A DNA stretch of 64,000 bases, taken from Crocinitomicaceae bacterium (GTDB taxonomy: Bacteria; Bacteroidota; Bacteroidia; Flavobacteriales_D; Crocinitomicaceae). This document shows, piece by piece, positions 1-9,396 of the stretch. Positions within the stretch are counted from its first letter, which is position 1, and every line of letters starts with the position of its first letter. The notes beneath the pieces are model-generated. The model was not told where the DNA came from. It ran no database searches and worked only from the letters and a program-made list of their open reading frames with translations. Location: contig JAGOBK010000005.1 in NCBI GenBank assembly GCA_017983465.1, positions 62,001 through 126,000 of the forward strand. Reading direction: 5' to 3'. The translations under genes were made by a program, and so were the position numbers.

Positions 1-272
1 TAGTTGCTTAATGTGCTAGTTTTCTTCCGCCGCGGCGGAGTGCTAGTTTGCTAGATGCATAATTAACCCATTGATCCATTAGCAAATTAGCAAATTGATT
101 CATTAGCACATTGAATAATTAACCCATTGATCCATTAGCAAATTGATTCATTAGCACATTAGCACATTGAATCATTAGCACATTGAATCATTAGCACATT
201 AGCACATTGAAATCCATTAGCACATTGGCACATTGAATCATTAGCACATTAGCAAATTAGGTCATTAGCAAA
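1..272. repeat. Octamer word-repeat array (class A)
   Basis: The stretch is built almost wholly from 8-base words of the form ATnnnCTA (read on the minus strand; TAGnnnAT on plus), such as TAGCACAT, TAGCAAAT and TGAATCAT, in irregular order. A GC-rich palindrome, CCGCCGCGGCGG, sits at 27-38. The array runs directly into the stop codon of the minus-strand gene that follows. No gene or promoter was recognised. Related arrays occur at 31.6, 34.2 and 34.9 kb. Confidence 0.85.
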
Positions 273-1049
273 CTAATTATAATAGTAATCCTTCGGCTTC
301 TTAGAATAAAACGGGATATACCAACCGATGCGAATGCCAGTCTGTAGATCGAGGCGCAGGGCGGTGGACACAGGAATGTCCGGTTGGTCGTAATTGATGG
401 TTCGACGATTGTACGTCAGGCCTTGCTGGCAATAGATACCTGCATAAAAATTGAGAGGGCCTCCGTTGTTGAGAAAGGAATAACCCACAAATTGGTGAAA
501 GTTCAGTCCGGTGGTCATGCGGTCGTAGCCACGTTTATACGTTAGTTCGATTTGGGGAACCACTTGATCGTTGGTTTCGATGCGTAAGTGATGTAACAAG
601 TAACCTGCGCCTGCGTGAACGAGAATTCCTGAATTGGCGTTTTTCTTTCCAGTTGGAAATAAGCGTCCAACGCTGAAGTTCGCATTAAATCCTCGTGGAT
701 AAACAAGAACGGTAGCTTTGGTTCCATTGACATCGGTGATGTTGCCTTTGTCATCCAAGAGGTGGTCAAAGATTCCATTCATTTTAACCGTATTACCGAA
801 AATGAAATTGGCATCGACACCGAAATACCATTGGTTTTGCAATTTGTATCCCGCCGAAAATCCGAGGTTGTTCAGGAAACCATAACGCGCTAATAAATCT
901 CCACCAGGTAGATTCCCACCCCAGTGAATACCAACTAAAGGCGTACTGATGGACTCATTTTTCACTTCACCTTGCGCTTGAATAAACAGCGGGGAAAGGA
1001 GAAAAAAGAGGACAATGATTCGAAAAGTGAAGGTTTTGTGTTGTTTCAT
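273..1049 (-). CDS. Predicted outer-membrane beta-barrel protein, unknown function
   Basis: The 258-residue protein opens with a clear signal peptide (basic MKQHK, hydrophobic stretch to about residue 25, ending in AQG). The rest alternates polar and hydrophobic residues, with aromatic-rich strands and Gly-rich turns, in the style of small Bacteroidota outer-membrane barrels. I do not recognise a specific family. It is the last gene of the minus-strand polysaccharide region, 42 bases after the WecA-like gene, so a cell-envelope role is plausible but not shown. Its TAG stop lies inside the word repeat of 1-272, so the repeat supplies the stop codon. The ATG start gives a standard signal peptide. 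Confidence 0.75.
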   Translation of the reverse strand: MKQHKTFTFRIIVLFFLLSPLFIQAQGEVKNESISTPLVGIHWGGNLPGGDLLARYGFLNNLGFSAGYKLQNQWYFGVDANFIFGNTVKMNGIFDHLLDDKGNITDVNGTKATVLVYPRGFNANFSVGRLFPTGKKNANSGILVHAGAGYLLHHLRIETNDQVVPQIELTYKRGYDRMTTGLNFHQFVGYSFLNNGGPLNFYAGIYCQQGLTYNRRTINYDQPDIPVSTALRLDLQTGIRIGWYIPFYSKKPKDYYYN

Positions 1050-1091
1050 TATACCAAAGATAAGGCAAATGATTCATTGGCTAACGAAAGT

Positions 1092-2156
1092 CTAGATAAT
1101 CTTGCGACGGAATTTACGCAAAACAATGGCCAATATTAAACTGATACTCAGTAAAGAGATGATTGAAATCGTATGATTAAAATACTCCGTAATCACACCC
1201 ATGATCAACAGGATCCCAGAATTTAACGTCACAACAACAAAGGATGTTTGACGGTGATTCAATTGGAAATAATCCAAAATAACATGGTGTATGTGCGAAC
1301 GGTCAGGTGCGAATGGATTTCCTTTAATTTGCAGACGGATAATAAATACACGAATGGAATCAAACACCGGAACGTAAAGTGCCGAAATAATCAACAGTGG
1401 CAAATTTGAAATGTAGTGCATTTGGATGTCCTCGTGGTAATCTTTCGACAAAATATTGATCACAATTGCTGCTACGAAAAAGCCAATGAACAAACTTCCA
1501 GTGTCACCCAAAAAGATGCGCTTATCTTTCGACACATTGTAGCGCAAGAACGCAATAAATGAACCGACCATAGATAAACAAACCGCCATCATCATGTAAT
1601 CATTCAAGGAATAATACGTGAGTGCGAAGAAGGTGAAAAACAAAGCTCCAAGGGAAGATGCCAATCCATCAATTCCATCAATGAGGTTGTAGGCATTGAT
1701 GTAAAAGATAACCACCATGTATGCTAGTGGAATACAGATCCAAGGTGAAATCTCGTGAATTCCCAAGAAACCATGCAGATTCGTTATTTGAAAATCTGGG
1801 GAAAGGAACAATAAGGTGGTTGCAAGCAACTGCATCATGATTTTGTTCCAAGGACTAATTCCGGTCATGTCATCCTTCAATCCAGTAAAGAAAATGATCA
1901 AACATGCTGGAACAAGAAAGACCGAACGGGAGGTCACAAAAAACTGCTCCGCAATGCTCAGACTAATGATTAGAATGATGAAAAAAGTTACCCCACCGAA
2001 ACTTGGTACTTGCTGTGAGTGAGAACTGCGATCTGACAACTTTTCGTAGAGTCTCTTTAATTTTACTACTTGAATAATCACAGGGGTAATAAAATACATC
2101 ACCAAGAAGCCAGTGATGAAGAAAGATGCCATTACAAATAATAAGAAAAGAGTCAT
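1092..2156 (-). CDS. WecA/TagO-like undecaprenyl-phosphate GlcNAc-1-phosphate transferase
   Basis: This polytopic membrane enzyme of the MraY/WecA family transfers a sugar-1-phosphate from a UDP-sugar to undecaprenyl phosphate, the first membrane step of polysaccharide assembly. The 354 residues hold about ten hydrophobic segments and the family motifs in order: LKDD (Asp95-Asp96), NLIDGIDGL (157-165), GDTGS (217-221) and DRSHIHH (285-291). The HIHH motif points to WecA/TagO rather than MraY, which acts on a peptidyl precursor. Its position in a locus with Wzx-, Wzy- and Wza-like proteins suggests it starts the repeat unit, with GlcNAc or a derivative as first sugar (inference). Length is normal for the family. 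Confidence 0.88.
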   Translation of the reverse strand: MTLFLLFVMASFFITGFLVMYFITPVIIQVVKLKRLYEKLSDRSSHSQQVPSFGGVTFFIILIISLSIAEQFFVTSRSVFLVPACLIIFFTGLKDDMTGISPWNKIMMQLLATTLLFLSPDFQITNLHGFLGIHEISPWICIPLAYMVVIFYINAYNLIDGIDGLASSLGALFFTFFALTYYSLNDYMMMAVCLSMVGSFIAFLRYNVSKDKRIFLGDTGSLFIGFFVAAIVINILSKDYHEDIQMHYISNLPLLIISALYVPVFDSIRVFIIRLQIKGNPFAPDRSHIHHVILDYFQLNHRQTSFVVVTLNSGILLIMGVITEYFNHTISIISLLSISLILAIVLRKFRRKII

Positions 2157-2278
2157 TTGTGTAATTGTTGTTAATGGTGGCGCAAAGATAGTCTCAAATT
2201 GATGAAATAGTTACAGTTCACCCAATTTAATTTAAGAAAATTAAACGAAACCATGGTTTATCCTATTAATTCTAATCC

Positions 2279-3640
2279 TTATTCCGCTTCTGTTTCAAGT
2301 TCGATATCTTCATTCCAATGAATGATTTTCATACGCTTATCTACTTGGTGTTTTGACTCCACCAAAATTTCTTCAATCGGTTTTCTGGTGACTAACGCAA
2401 TTTTAATTCGGATGTTTTTAATGAAGGTCTCACGACGTTTTTTGAGGGTTTCAAAAGACAATCCAACCTCATTGAAGTATTCATTTAAGGCAGATAATTC
2501 CATTTCACCATGTTTTTGAATCATGCACATCATTTCCCACTCGGTCGTCGTGAAGTCCGTTCTGAGTAGTTTCTTTTGAGCGCGCTGTAAAAACTTCATT
2601 TTGTGCATGCGTCGGATATAAAACAACAACATAAACAAGATGAAATTCAAGGTAAGGGATAGGTACAAGTAATCTTCCTTTGGGAATAATTTAAACACCG
2701 ATATTTTCTGGTAAATCGGGAATTCACCTAATTCCACTTGCTTTAATTCAGAGAATGGTTGAACATAGACCTCAAATTCATCATTATTATTTGAATTTCT
2801 CAGCACGTACATGAGATGGCGATGATTCACGGACGAAATGATTTTTCCCATGTTTAAGAAAAAAGGATTTTTGTACAAGTACCATTTATTGTTTGGTAAA
2901 TCGAATTCAATTAGGCGATCTGAATAGCGCAGTACCTCGTTGGACATATTTAAATCTAAGCTGAGCAGATGAAAGTTCTTAACCAAATCTTCGTGCAGTT
3001 CTCCTTTACGAGTCCACTCATGTTTCCTAAAATCATAACTCCAACAATCGTTCAGATACGAGTTTTGGAGCTTGTTTCGATTCGTTCCTCCCATGATAAA
3101 AAGTTCGTTTTTACCTACTAAAAAGGCGGGTGAAGATCTAGGAGAAGGCACCTCGTTTGAATTAGCAATGATTTCAAACCATTCCTTTGCTTTTGGCTCA
3201 TAACGCGTAAAAACGTTTTTCACTTCAAAAAAACCATAGCCACCAAACATGCTCACCGAATTATTCCATGGGAACATGATTCCTCCGTATTGATTGCGAT
3301 GTGGGAAACTGTGATCGATTCGTTTCAAGGTATCGTGATACAAAGCATACACATTGCCACAGCTCTCATGGACAAAATAATACGTGGATTTATTTACCGC
3401 TACGACCCTTGTCATCTCCATGACACTTTTAAAGGACTCTGTTCCTTCATAGTGAAAAGAATGTTTGACCCACTTTCTACTACCTGGTTTGTGGGTCCAG
3501 TAGTGAGTGGAATCATCCATGACAAAGAACTCATTTCGATCCTTATTGAACGTGAGTTGCGCATGTTTACCTACCTTAATTTGAGCCCACGTGATTTGGT
3601 TCAAAAGTAATGCCGCGAAGATAATCAGGTACTTTTGCAT
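2279..3640 (-). CDS. Kelch-type beta-propeller protein with one TM helix and a cytoplasmic helical domain
   Basis: The 453-residue protein has a signal peptide (to about residue 19, ending TWAQ), then a Kelch-like propeller region with motifs such as GGYGFFE, NELFIMGGTNRNK and LNDCWSYDF. A single transmembrane helix lies around residues 325-345, followed by basic residues. The last ~100 residues are charged and helical (TEWEMMCMIQKHGEME onward) and could form a winged-helix-like DNA-binding unit; that is a guess from pattern only. The layout of periplasmic sensor, TM helix and cytoplasmic output resembles one-component membrane regulators. It lies between rfbA and the wecA-like gene on the same strand, so it may sense or regulate glycan assembly. 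Confidence 0.65.
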   Translation of the reverse strand: MQKYLIIFAALLLNQITWAQIKVGKHAQLTFNKDRNEFFVMDDSTHYWTHKPGSRKWVKHSFHYEGTESFKSVMEMTRVVAVNKSTYYFVHESCGNVYALYHDTLKRIDHSFPHRNQYGGIMFPWNNSVSMFGGYGFFEVKNVFTRYEPKAKEWFEIIANSNEVPSPRSSPAFLVGKNELFIMGGTNRNKLQNSYLNDCWSYDFRKHEWTRKGELHEDLVKNFHLLSLDLNMSNEVLRYSDRLIEFDLPNNKWYLYKNPFFLNMGKIISSVNHRHLMYVLRNSNNNDEFEVYVQPFSELKQVELGEFPIYQKISVFKLFPKEDYLYLSLTLNFILFMLLFYIRRMHKMKFLQRAQKKLLRTDFTTTEWEMMCMIQKHGEMELSALNEYFNEVGLSFETLKKRRETFIKNIRIKIALVTRKPIEEILVESKHQVDKRMKIIHWNEDIELETEAE

Positions 3641-3694
3641 GTGTTTAATTAGTTTAGTGAATGCTTTTTAAAGAGAGCATTTAGGTGCACTTGT

Positions 3695-4573
3695 TTACGA
3701 ATTCAGTGCTTTATTCTTGAGTAAATTCAATAAATATTGGCCATACCCAGATTTTACAAGTGGTTCGGCAATGCGTGTGAGTTGTTCATCCGAAATAAAT
3801 CCATTTCTCCAAGCGACTTCTTCGATACAACCAATTTTTAATCCTTGGCGCTCTTCGATTACTTGAACAAATTGTCCGGCTTGCATGAGGCTTTCAAACG
3901 TTCCTGTATCAAGCCATGCCGTTCCTCTATTCAGGACCCCTACTTTTAACTGTTCTCGTTTCAAGTATTCTTTATTGACATCTGTGATTTCATACTCACC
4001 ACGTGCACTCGGTTGAATATTCTTGGCGATTTCAACCACCGAATTATCGTAAAAATACAATCCTGGTACAGCAAAACTAGATTTAGGTTGGCTCGGTTTC
4101 TCTTCAATGGAAATCGCTTTCATCTCTTGATCAAATTCTACTACTCCGTATCGTTCAGGATCGGATACATGGTACGCAAATACGACTCCCCCATTTGGTT
4201 TTGTGTTTGATTTCAGCAAAGAACCCATATTGGAACCAAAAAAGATGTTGTCGCCTAAAACCAAGGCCACATCATCCGTTCCGATAAATTCTTCCCCGAT
4301 GACAAATGCTTGAGCCAAGCCATTTGGAACCGCTTGTTCGGCATAACTAAAGGAACAACCTAAGGATGAACCATCGCCTAATAATTTTCTGAAATTTGGC
4401 AAATCATGAGGCGTGGAAATAATTAATATTTCATGAATTCCCGCCATCATCAAGGTGGACAATGGATAATAAATCATTGGTTTATCGTAAACCGGCATGA
4501 GTTGTTTGCTGATTGCCAAAGTCAAGGGATGCAAGCGCGTGCCTGATCCTCCAGCTAAAATAATTCCTTTCAT
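3695..4573 (-). CDS. rfbA: Glucose-1-phosphate thymidylyltransferase
   Basis: RfbA makes dTDP-glucose from glucose-1-phosphate and dTTP, the first step of dTDP-L-rhamnose synthesis, in the cytoplasm. The 292-residue protein begins [18 protein letters not shown], the nucleotidyltransferase signature, and has the sugar-binding stretches [11 protein letters not shown] and GLAQAF plus VLGDNIFFG, all typical of RfbA. Length is normal. It sits downstream of rfbC and rfbD on the same strand with short gaps (22 bases to rfbD). The fourth pathway gene, rfbB, is 27 kb away on the plus strand. Confidence 0.96.
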   Translation of the reverse strand: MKGIILAGGSGTRLHPLTLAISKQLMPVYDKPMIYYPLSTLMMAGIHEILIISTPHDLPNFRKLLGDGSSLGCSFSYAEQAVPNGLAQAFVIGEEFIGTDDVALVLGDNIFFGSNMGSLLKSNTKPNGGVVFAYHVSDPERYGVVEFDQEMKAISIEEKPSQPKSSFAVPGLYFYDNSVVEIAKNIQPSARGEYEITDVNKEYLKREQLKVGVLNRGTAWLDTGTFESLMQAGQFVQVIEERQGLKIGCIEEVAWRNGFISDEQLTRIAEPLVKSGYGQYLLNLLKNKALNS

Positions 4574-4595
4574 TTTGTATGTGAGATTGTGTTTT

Positions 4596-5456
4596 TTACG
4601 CTGTTAATTTTTCCAGACAGTGTATTAAGCTGGACTTATAGTTCGGAACCTCCACATGAAACGTGGATTTAATTTTGTGCTTATTCAACAAGGAATATTT
4701 CGGGCGCTTTGCTGGTGTTGGATACTTATCCGTGGTAACACCGTTTAGGCGGCAATAGGTTCCGATGATTTCTTGAATATCAGAAGCAAACTGATACCAG
4801 CTGATTTCTCCTTCATTTGAATAATGATAGATACCCGCTTGCCAAGTTTCCTGCTGAAAAATATGGATGATTGCATTCGCTAAATCACGTGCGTAAGTCG
4901 GACTCCCAATTTGATCATTTACTATATTGAGCTCCTCTCGTTCACGCAGCAATTTGATCATCGTTTTCACAAAGTTGTGTCCGAATTCAGAATATACCCA
5001 AGAAGTTCTCAAGATGATTGCCTCTGGATTCATTGACATACACATTTCCTCTCCTGCAAGCTTCGTACTTCCGTAGACATTGATGGGATTGGTAGCTGCT
5101 TCTTCCATAAGTGCTTGACTGGAAAGTCCATCAAAGACATAATCGGTTGATATATGAATGAACTTACATCCATGTTCAGCGCACCAACGAGACATGATTC
5201 CGACCGCTTGGTGATTGATCTTGTCAGCTAATGCTGTTTCTTCCTCTGCTTTATCAACGGCTGTATATGCCGCACAATTGATCAAGATATCCGGTGAAAA
5301 AAGTGCCAGTTTTTCATTCAAGTCATCTACTGCCGATAAATCCAAGGTACTTCGATCAGTAAATGTCCAATTGAACTCTGGATGGTTATGAGAGAGAACA
5401 GATAACTCCATTCCTAACTGTCCATTTCCCCCTGTTACTAGAATGTTCTTTTTCAT
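4596..5456 (-). CDS. rfbD: dTDP-4-dehydrorhamnose reductase
   Basis: RfbD carries out the last step of dTDP-L-rhamnose synthesis, an NAD(P)H-dependent reduction of the 4-keto sugar. The 286 residues start with a Rossmann motif, GGNGQLG, and carry the SDR catalytic set as DYVFDG and YGSTKLAGE (Tyr and Lys of YxxxK), followed by RTSWVYS, all characteristic of RmlD. Length is normal. The gene follows rfbC after 10 bases and precedes rfbA, so the three are almost certainly co-transcribed. Confidence 0.96.
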   Translation of the reverse strand: MKKNILVTGGNGQLGMELSVLSHNHPEFNWTFTDRSTLDLSAVDDLNEKLALFSPDILINCAAYTAVDKAEEETALADKINHQAVGIMSRWCAEHGCKFIHISTDYVFDGLSSQALMEEAATNPINVYGSTKLAGEEMCMSMNPEAIILRTSWVYSEFGHNFVKTMIKLLREREELNIVNDQIGSPTYARDLANAIIHIFQQETWQAGIYHYSNEGEISWYQFASDIQEIIGTYCRLNGVTTDKYPTPAKRPKYSLLNKHKIKSTFHVEVPNYKSSLIHCLEKLTA

Positions 5457-5466
5457 GCGCTTAATG

Positions 5467-6015
5467 CTAAAACTGACTATTGCATAGACCTAAACTCGGC
5501 AACGCCATATCCTTTTCTGAAACGACTGCGGATTGTACTTCAACTCCCCAATCAATGTTTAGTTCGGCATCATCAAAGCGGATACCTCCCTCACTTTCTT
5601 TGTGGTACACTTGATCACATTTATACAAGATGGTTGCTGTTTCGCTCAATACTGAAAACCCATGTGCGAATCCTTGTGGAATAAACAGTTGTTTCTGGTT
5701 TTCCGCACTCAAAAGAATGCTAAAATGCCGTCCAAATGTGGGTGAATCTTTTCTTAAATCAACAGCCACATCGATAATTTCACCACTCAAAACACGCACC
5801 AATTTTGACTGTGCATAAGGCGGATTTTGGTAATGTAAGCCACGAATGGTGCCTTTTTGGGAAAAAGATTGATTGTCTTGAATGAAATCAATGGATAAGC
5901 CCAAATCTTCCAGTTTCTGTTGATGATAGGCTTCAAAAAAATAACCGCGTTCATCTGTAAAGACCGTTGGAATAATAATTTGTAGGTCCTTTATCGGTGT
6001 TTGTTCTATTTTCAA
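5467..6015 (-). CDS. rfbC: dTDP-4-dehydrorhamnose 3,5-epimerase, TTG start
   Basis: RfbC is the cupin-fold epimerase of the dTDP-L-rhamnose pathway. The 182 residues contain the family motifs DERGYFFEAY, QDNQSFSQKGTIRGLHYQ (catalytic His in RGLHYQ) and FIPQGFAHGF. The start must be TTG at 6015: the N-terminus it gives (MKIEQTPIKDL) matches what the family begins with, and no upstream or nearby ATG fits. It lies 50 bases downstream of pgi and 10 bases upstream of rfbD, and is probably read in one transcript with both. Confidence 0.95.
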   Translation of the reverse strand: MKIEQTPIKDLQIIIPTVFTDERGYFFEAYHQQKLEDLGLSIDFIQDNQSFSQKGTIRGLHYQNPPYAQSKLVRVLSGEIIDVAVDLRKDSPTFGRHFSILLSAENQKQLFIPQGFAHGFSVLSETATILYKCDQVYHKESEGGIRFDDAELNIDWGVEVQSAVVSEKDMALPSLGLCNSQF

Positions 6016-6065
6016 TGGTGTATAACTATAATATGATCAGAATAAATACGAATATAAAATCCTGG

Positions 6066-7703
6066 TTAGTGAATGTACTTTTTTAGTAAGAAGCTCGTCG
6101 ATGCATCGTGTGGAGCAAGGTTTTTCGTCTCGATTTCTCCAAGAATGCTTGTTGCTAATTGTTTTCCAAGCTCTACGCCCCATTGATCATAACTGAAGAT
6201 GTTCCAGATGATGCCTTGAACAAACAGTTTGTGCTCATAGAGTGCCACCAATGCTCCTAAACTTGCTGGACTCAATTTCTCGATTAACAAGGTGTTCGTT
6301 GGCTTGTTTCCTGTAAATACTTTGAAGGGCAATAAAAAGGCTGCTTGTTCTTCAGAAAGCGCTTGTTTTGCAAACTCTTCTTTTACCTGTGCTTCGGTTT
6401 TTCCCATTAATAAGGCTTCCGTTTGCGCAAAGAAGTTGGACATCAGTTTATCGTGGTGGTCTTTGTTTCCGTAAAGGGATTGCTTGAATCCAATAAAATC
6501 GCTTGGAATCAATTTAGTGCCTTGGTGAATCAATTGAAAGAAGGCATGCTGCGAATTCGTTCCTGGCTCTCCCCAAATAATGGTTCCCGTTTGGTAATCT
6601 ACTGGCTTGCCATCTCTACCGATACGCTTTCCATTGCTTTCCATGATGCCTTGTTGCAAGTAAGGCACTAATTTCTGCAAGTATTGGTTATACGGAATGA
6701 TCGCTTCACTTTCCGCGCCAAAAAAGTTATTGTACCAAATACTCAAAAGTGCCAACACAACCGGAATGTTTTCGTCAAATTCTGCCGTTTTGAAATGTGT
6801 GTCCATTTCGTGTGCACCGTCAAGCAAGCGCTCGAAATTGTCGTAGCCTACTGCCAAACATATCGATAAGCCCACGGCACTCCACAAGGAAAAGCGTCCA
6901 CCTACCCAGTCCCACATCGGGAAAATGTTCTCTGGGGAAATGCCAAATTCCTGTACCTTTTTCAAGTTCGTAGAAACCGCCACAAAATGTTTAGATACAT
7001 CCGAAAGACTTGCTGTTTGCAAGAACCATGTGCGCATGGTCTCCGCATTTGTCAGTGTTTCTTGGGTCGTAAAGGTTTTCGATACCACCACAAACAAGGT
7101 CGTTTCTGGATTTACTTTTTTGAGGACCTCTTGTACATGATCGCCATCCACATTGGAAACGAAATGTACATTGAGTTGATTCTTGTAAAATTTCAGGGCT
7201 TCCACCATCATGGCTGGACCTAAATCCGATCCACCGATACCAATGTTCACGACATCCGTAATCGCTTTGCCTGTATATCCCTTGTGCTGACCTGAAATAA
7301 CACCTTCTGAAAAAGACTTCATTTGAGCCTTCACCGCCTTAATTTCCGGCAAGATGTTTTCACCGTCTACCAAAATGGCTTCCTGGTCCTTTGCACGCAA
7401 GGCTGTATGTAATACGGCTCTGTTTTCCGTTTGGTTGATGATGCTTCCTGCGAAATATTTTTTGATCGCGTCTGCTAAATCCACTTCCTTTGCCAACGAA
7501 AGCAACAAGCTCATTGTTTCATCCGTCACCCGGTTTTTGGAGTAATCTACTAAGAAATCCTTCCATTCGATGTGCATTTTTTCAGTACGCATCGGATCTG
7601 CAGCAAACATCTCATGCATCTCCACATTTTGAAGCTGTTCGAAATGTACTGCTAATTTTTGCCATGCGGCAGTATCTGTTGGATTCATCGCTTTTAATGC
7701 CAT
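6066..7703 (-). CDS. pgi: Glucose-6-phosphate isomerase
   Basis: Pgi interconverts glucose-6-phosphate and fructose-6-phosphate and so links glycolysis to the glucose-1-phosphate used for dTDP- and UDP-sugars. The 545-residue protein carries both family signatures: the region with [14 protein letters not shown] and [14 protein letters not shown] (sugar-phosphate contacts), and [28 protein letters not shown] with the catalytic Glu and His. Length is normal for the long bacterial form. It heads the minus-strand rfbCDA run; its upstream gap (7704-7823) is filled by a GC palindrome and a 19-base tandem repeat. Confidence 0.97.
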   Translation of the reverse strand: MALKAMNPTDTAAWQKLAVHFEQLQNVEMHEMFAADPMRTEKMHIEWKDFLVDYSKNRVTDETMSLLLSLAKEVDLADAIKKYFAGSIINQTENRAVLHTALRAKDQEAILVDGENILPEIKAVKAQMKSFSEGVISGQHKGYTGKAITDVVNIGIGGSDLGPAMMVEALKFYKNQLNVHFVSNVDGDHVQEVLKKVNPETTLFVVVSKTFTTQETLTNAETMRTWFLQTASLSDVSKHFVAVSTNLKKVQEFGISPENIFPMWDWVGGRFSLWSAVGLSICLAVGYDNFERLLDGAHEMDTHFKTAEFDENIPVVLALLSIWYNNFFGAESEAIIPYNQYLQKLVPYLQQGIMESNGKRIGRDGKPVDYQTGTIIWGEPGTNSQHAFFQLIHQGTKLIPSDFIGFKQSLYGNKDHHDKLMSNFFAQTEALLMGKTEAQVKEEFAKQALSEEQAAFLLPFKVFTGNKPTNTLLIEKLSPASLGALVALYEHKLFVQGIIWNIFSYDQWGVELGKQLATSILGEIETKNLAPHDASTSFLLKKYIH

Positions 7704-7730
7704 TGTGTTCTATTCTTTAAAATGTATTTA

Positions 7731-7816
7731 GTTTTTCCGCCACGGCGGACTCGCTCTCGCTCTGTTTCTCCGCTCTCGCTCTGTTTCTCCGCTCTCGCTC
7801 TGTTACCCGCTCTGTT
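7731..7816. repeat. GC palindrome followed by a 19-base tandem repeat (class C)
   Basis: A near-perfect palindrome TTCCGCCACGGCGGA lies at 7735-7749. It is followed by about 2.9 head-to-tail copies of a 19-base unit, CTCTCGCTCTGTTTCTCCG, at 7754-7772, 7773-7791 and 7792-7809 (the last degenerate). The element fills the gap between pgi and the HipT-like gene. The same CT-rich words and the same palindrome reappear, in the opposite order, at 9535-9566, so the two copies bracket the toxin-antitoxin operon. Confidence 0.85.
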
Positions 7817-7823
7817 GATTGTG

Positions 7824-8807
7824 CTATTCATTTTTTAGTTTATTCCACCTCGTCTGATAGGCTTGGAAATAATTCCGCTGTATGCGCTCATTTAAGAATG
7901 AAGCGTCTACTCGTTTCTTAACTTGGTCAGATTTAGACACCATCAAGGCCAAAATAGCATTCATTTGTTTCTCTTGAATCCCTGCATGATGCGCCAGCAA
8001 TTGAAATTGTTTTGCAACATTCCCTTGTCCCATTCTTGTTGGGATTAAACCTTCATCTAATGTGAAATCTTTATCATCAATATGGATACGACTGTTTAAC
8101 AAATCATAAGCTGGACTCAATTTGAAATCTCCCAGGGGTGTTTCAATAATGGAAAAGTTCTTCAAATGAGCATCTCCGTTTGAAAACAAATAATTGAATA
8201 GCAATAGCTTGAATAATTTAAGTGATTCGACTTTATAGCTTGGTAAATGTTCGCGCATGAGTTCAAATAAATTCCAATAACTACCTTGGTATTTATAATC
8301 TGCCCCGTGAGTCTGTGGGCTCATACCTGCAAGAGATGCGAAATCCTCTTGAGCTAATTTTAGCCCCCCTGGAACTACGTCAAAACGCTTAGTGATATAA
8401 GCTGGGTCACCATTTCCAAAAAAAATCAAGGCATTCTCTGCCGTTTCAATACCAAATACTTGTTGCGCAATTTGCATGGTTAAGTGTTCATTCGCCGGCA
8501 TTTGATCTGCGTTTTTTGAAACACCTGGAATTGGTTTTAAGAGATGCGTACCTTGCTCTCCTTCCTTTGTCAAACGGATCTTATTTTTCAATTGAATGAT
8601 TGAAAACTTTTCTTGCACTCCTGAAATAGACATCCGCGTGGCATTCTCTTCAAAAGAATCATCACTATCTTGATTGGAATGTAGAGAAGTATATGGTAGT
8701 ATATGGTGTACCTTTCTCCCATTAAATACACGCTTAATGCATGTTCCACTATAGGTTGTAAACCCTGTAGCTAATGTTCCGGGACATCTATTTATTTCCA
8801 TATCCAT
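7824..8807 (-). CDS. HipT-like Ser/Thr kinase toxin (split HipA, C-terminal kinase part)
   Basis: The 327-residue protein is the kinase part of a HipA that has been split from its N-terminal domain. Visible elements are the Gly-rich loop SISGVQEK with two serines (Ser60 and Ser62) placed like the autophosphorylation sites of HipT, an ATP-site Lys in HLLKP (Lys91), the catalytic loop NGDAHLKNFS (Asp212) and the metal-binding Asp in SPAYD (Asp235). HipA-family kinases phosphorylate aminoacyl-tRNA synthetases and arrest growth; E. coli O127 HipT is reported to target tryptophanyl-tRNA synthetase, but the target here is unknown. The gene overlaps the HipS-like gene by 16 bases. A Cys-containing N-terminal segment (Cys8, Cys23) is extra to classical HipA. 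Confidence 0.88.
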   Translation of the reverse strand: MDMEINRCPGTLATGFTTYSGTCIKRVFNGRKVHHILPYTSLHSNQDSDDSFEENATRMSISGVQEKFSIIQLKNKIRLTKEGEQGTHLLKPIPGVSKNADQMPANEHLTMQIAQQVFGIETAENALIFFGNGDPAYITKRFDVVPGGLKLAQEDFASLAGMSPQTHGADYKYQGSYWNLFELMREHLPSYKVESLKLFKLLLFNYLFSNGDAHLKNFSIIETPLGDFKLSPAYDLLNSRIHIDDKDFTLDEGLIPTRMGQGNVAKQFQLLAHHAGIQEKQMNAILALMVSKSDQVKKRVDASFLNERIQRNYFQAYQTRWNKLKNE

Positions 8808-9130
8808 CCGTTTGTTCTACTTATTTTAACTGCACCAATGGTATCACCTCCGGCTACTTCAAGTAAAATTCCAAAATAATCATCCGCATCTATTCGTTTT
8901 TTACTACAGATTAAACGTTTGTTCACCCCTTCCGGTATCAAATTGAAAAAAAAAGGAAAAAGTGTAGCTGATTGATATTCTTTGTTGATTTTTGGTAAGG
9001 TCAAGCTGATTGATGGCTTACTACTGTCACTTAACCACTGCTCATCATATTGAAAAATAAAATGTCCGTTATCGAGCTGACTTAGTTTACCCGCACGTTC
9101 GTTTTTATAGAACACTTGTCCTGACCTCAT
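8792..9130 (-). CDS. HipS-like protein (free-standing HipA N-terminal domain)
   Basis: The 112 residues match the N-terminal subdomain of HipA (couple_hipA type), ending in the characteristic FFFNLIPEGVNKRL and DDYFGILLEVAGGDTIGAV. In classical HipA this domain is fused to the kinase; here it is a separate protein. In the described E. coli HipBST systems the separate HipS acts as the antitoxin rather than HipB, so that role is likely here by analogy. It overlaps the HipB-like gene by 4 bases (start at 9130) and the HipT-like gene by 16 bases, which implies coupled translation in the order B, S, T. Confidence 0.85.
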   Translation of the reverse strand: MRSGQVFYKNERAGKLSQLDNGHFIFQYDEQWLSDSSKPSISLTLPKINKEYQSATLFPFFFNLIPEGVNKRLICSKKRIDADDYFGILLEVAGGDTIGAVKISRTNGWIWK

Positions 9131-9345
9131 ATACTATTGCCTCTTTTCACCTGTAAAACCAGCTCCAATCCAAGTACATCAGTGATTTCTTGTAAGGTTC
9201 TGTATGTTGGATTTGCTTTACCGGACTCTAATTCTTTTATCGTGCGAAGGCCAATACCCGAAAGATTTGCTAAGTCTTCTTGGGTAACCTTTAGCATTTC
9301 TCTTCTCTCTTTTATTTGTTTAATCACAGCATGAAGGTGCGTCAT
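9127..9345 (-). CDS. HipB-like XRE-family DNA-binding protein
   Basis: The 72-residue protein is a compact helix-turn-helix regulator: the segment VTQEDLANLSGIGLRTIKE followed by ESGKANPTYRTLQEI is a typical XRE/Cro HTH with its recognition helix. It is the first gene of the three-gene operon and probably represses it by binding the inverted repeat at 9377-9396, which lies immediately upstream of the predicted -7 box. Small size and operon position fit HipB of a HipBST system. Confidence 0.87.
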   Translation of the reverse strand: MTHLHAVIKQIKERREMLKVTQEDLANLSGIGLRTIKELESGKANPTYRTLQEITDVLGLELVLQVKRGNSI

Positions 9346-9361
9346 ATTGCTCTATTTTACA

Positions 9362-9369
9362 CAAAAATA
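9362..9369 (-). promoter_or_regulatory. -7 promoter box for the HipBST-type operon
   Basis: Read on the minus strand this is TATTTTTG, a full match to the Bacteroidota -7 consensus TAnnTTTG. It lies 16 bases upstream of the ATG at 9345. A clear -33 TTTG was not seen at the usual spacing. The inverted repeat at 9377-9396 lies just upstream, where a bound repressor would block RNA polymerase. Confidence 0.55.
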
Positions 9370-9376
9370 CAACTAT

Positions 9377-9396
9377 TATCATTAAATACCATGATA
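9377..9396. promoter_or_regulatory. Candidate HipB operator, inverted repeat TATCAT-N8-ATGATA
   Basis: A perfect 6-base inverted repeat (TATCAT at 9377-9382, ATGATA at 9391-9396) is separated by 8 bases. The E. coli HipB operator is TATCC-N8-GGATA, so both the outer TATC/GATA and the N8 spacing recall it. The site sits 32 bases upstream of the hipB-like start and directly upstream of its -7 box. Confidence 0.55.

Noticed and set aside
1..272. Possible CRISPR array
   Set aside because: The repeats are 8-base words in irregular order without constant-length spacers, and no cas genes are in the window.
3660..3681. Hairpin AATGCT...AGCATT as a terminator after the Kelch/rfbA junction
   Set aside because: Stem is only six bases and there is no T-run on the relevant strand.
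7704..7730. Promoter for pgi (TACATTTT)
   Set aside because: Only seven of eight bases fit the TAnnTTTG consensus and no -33 was seen.
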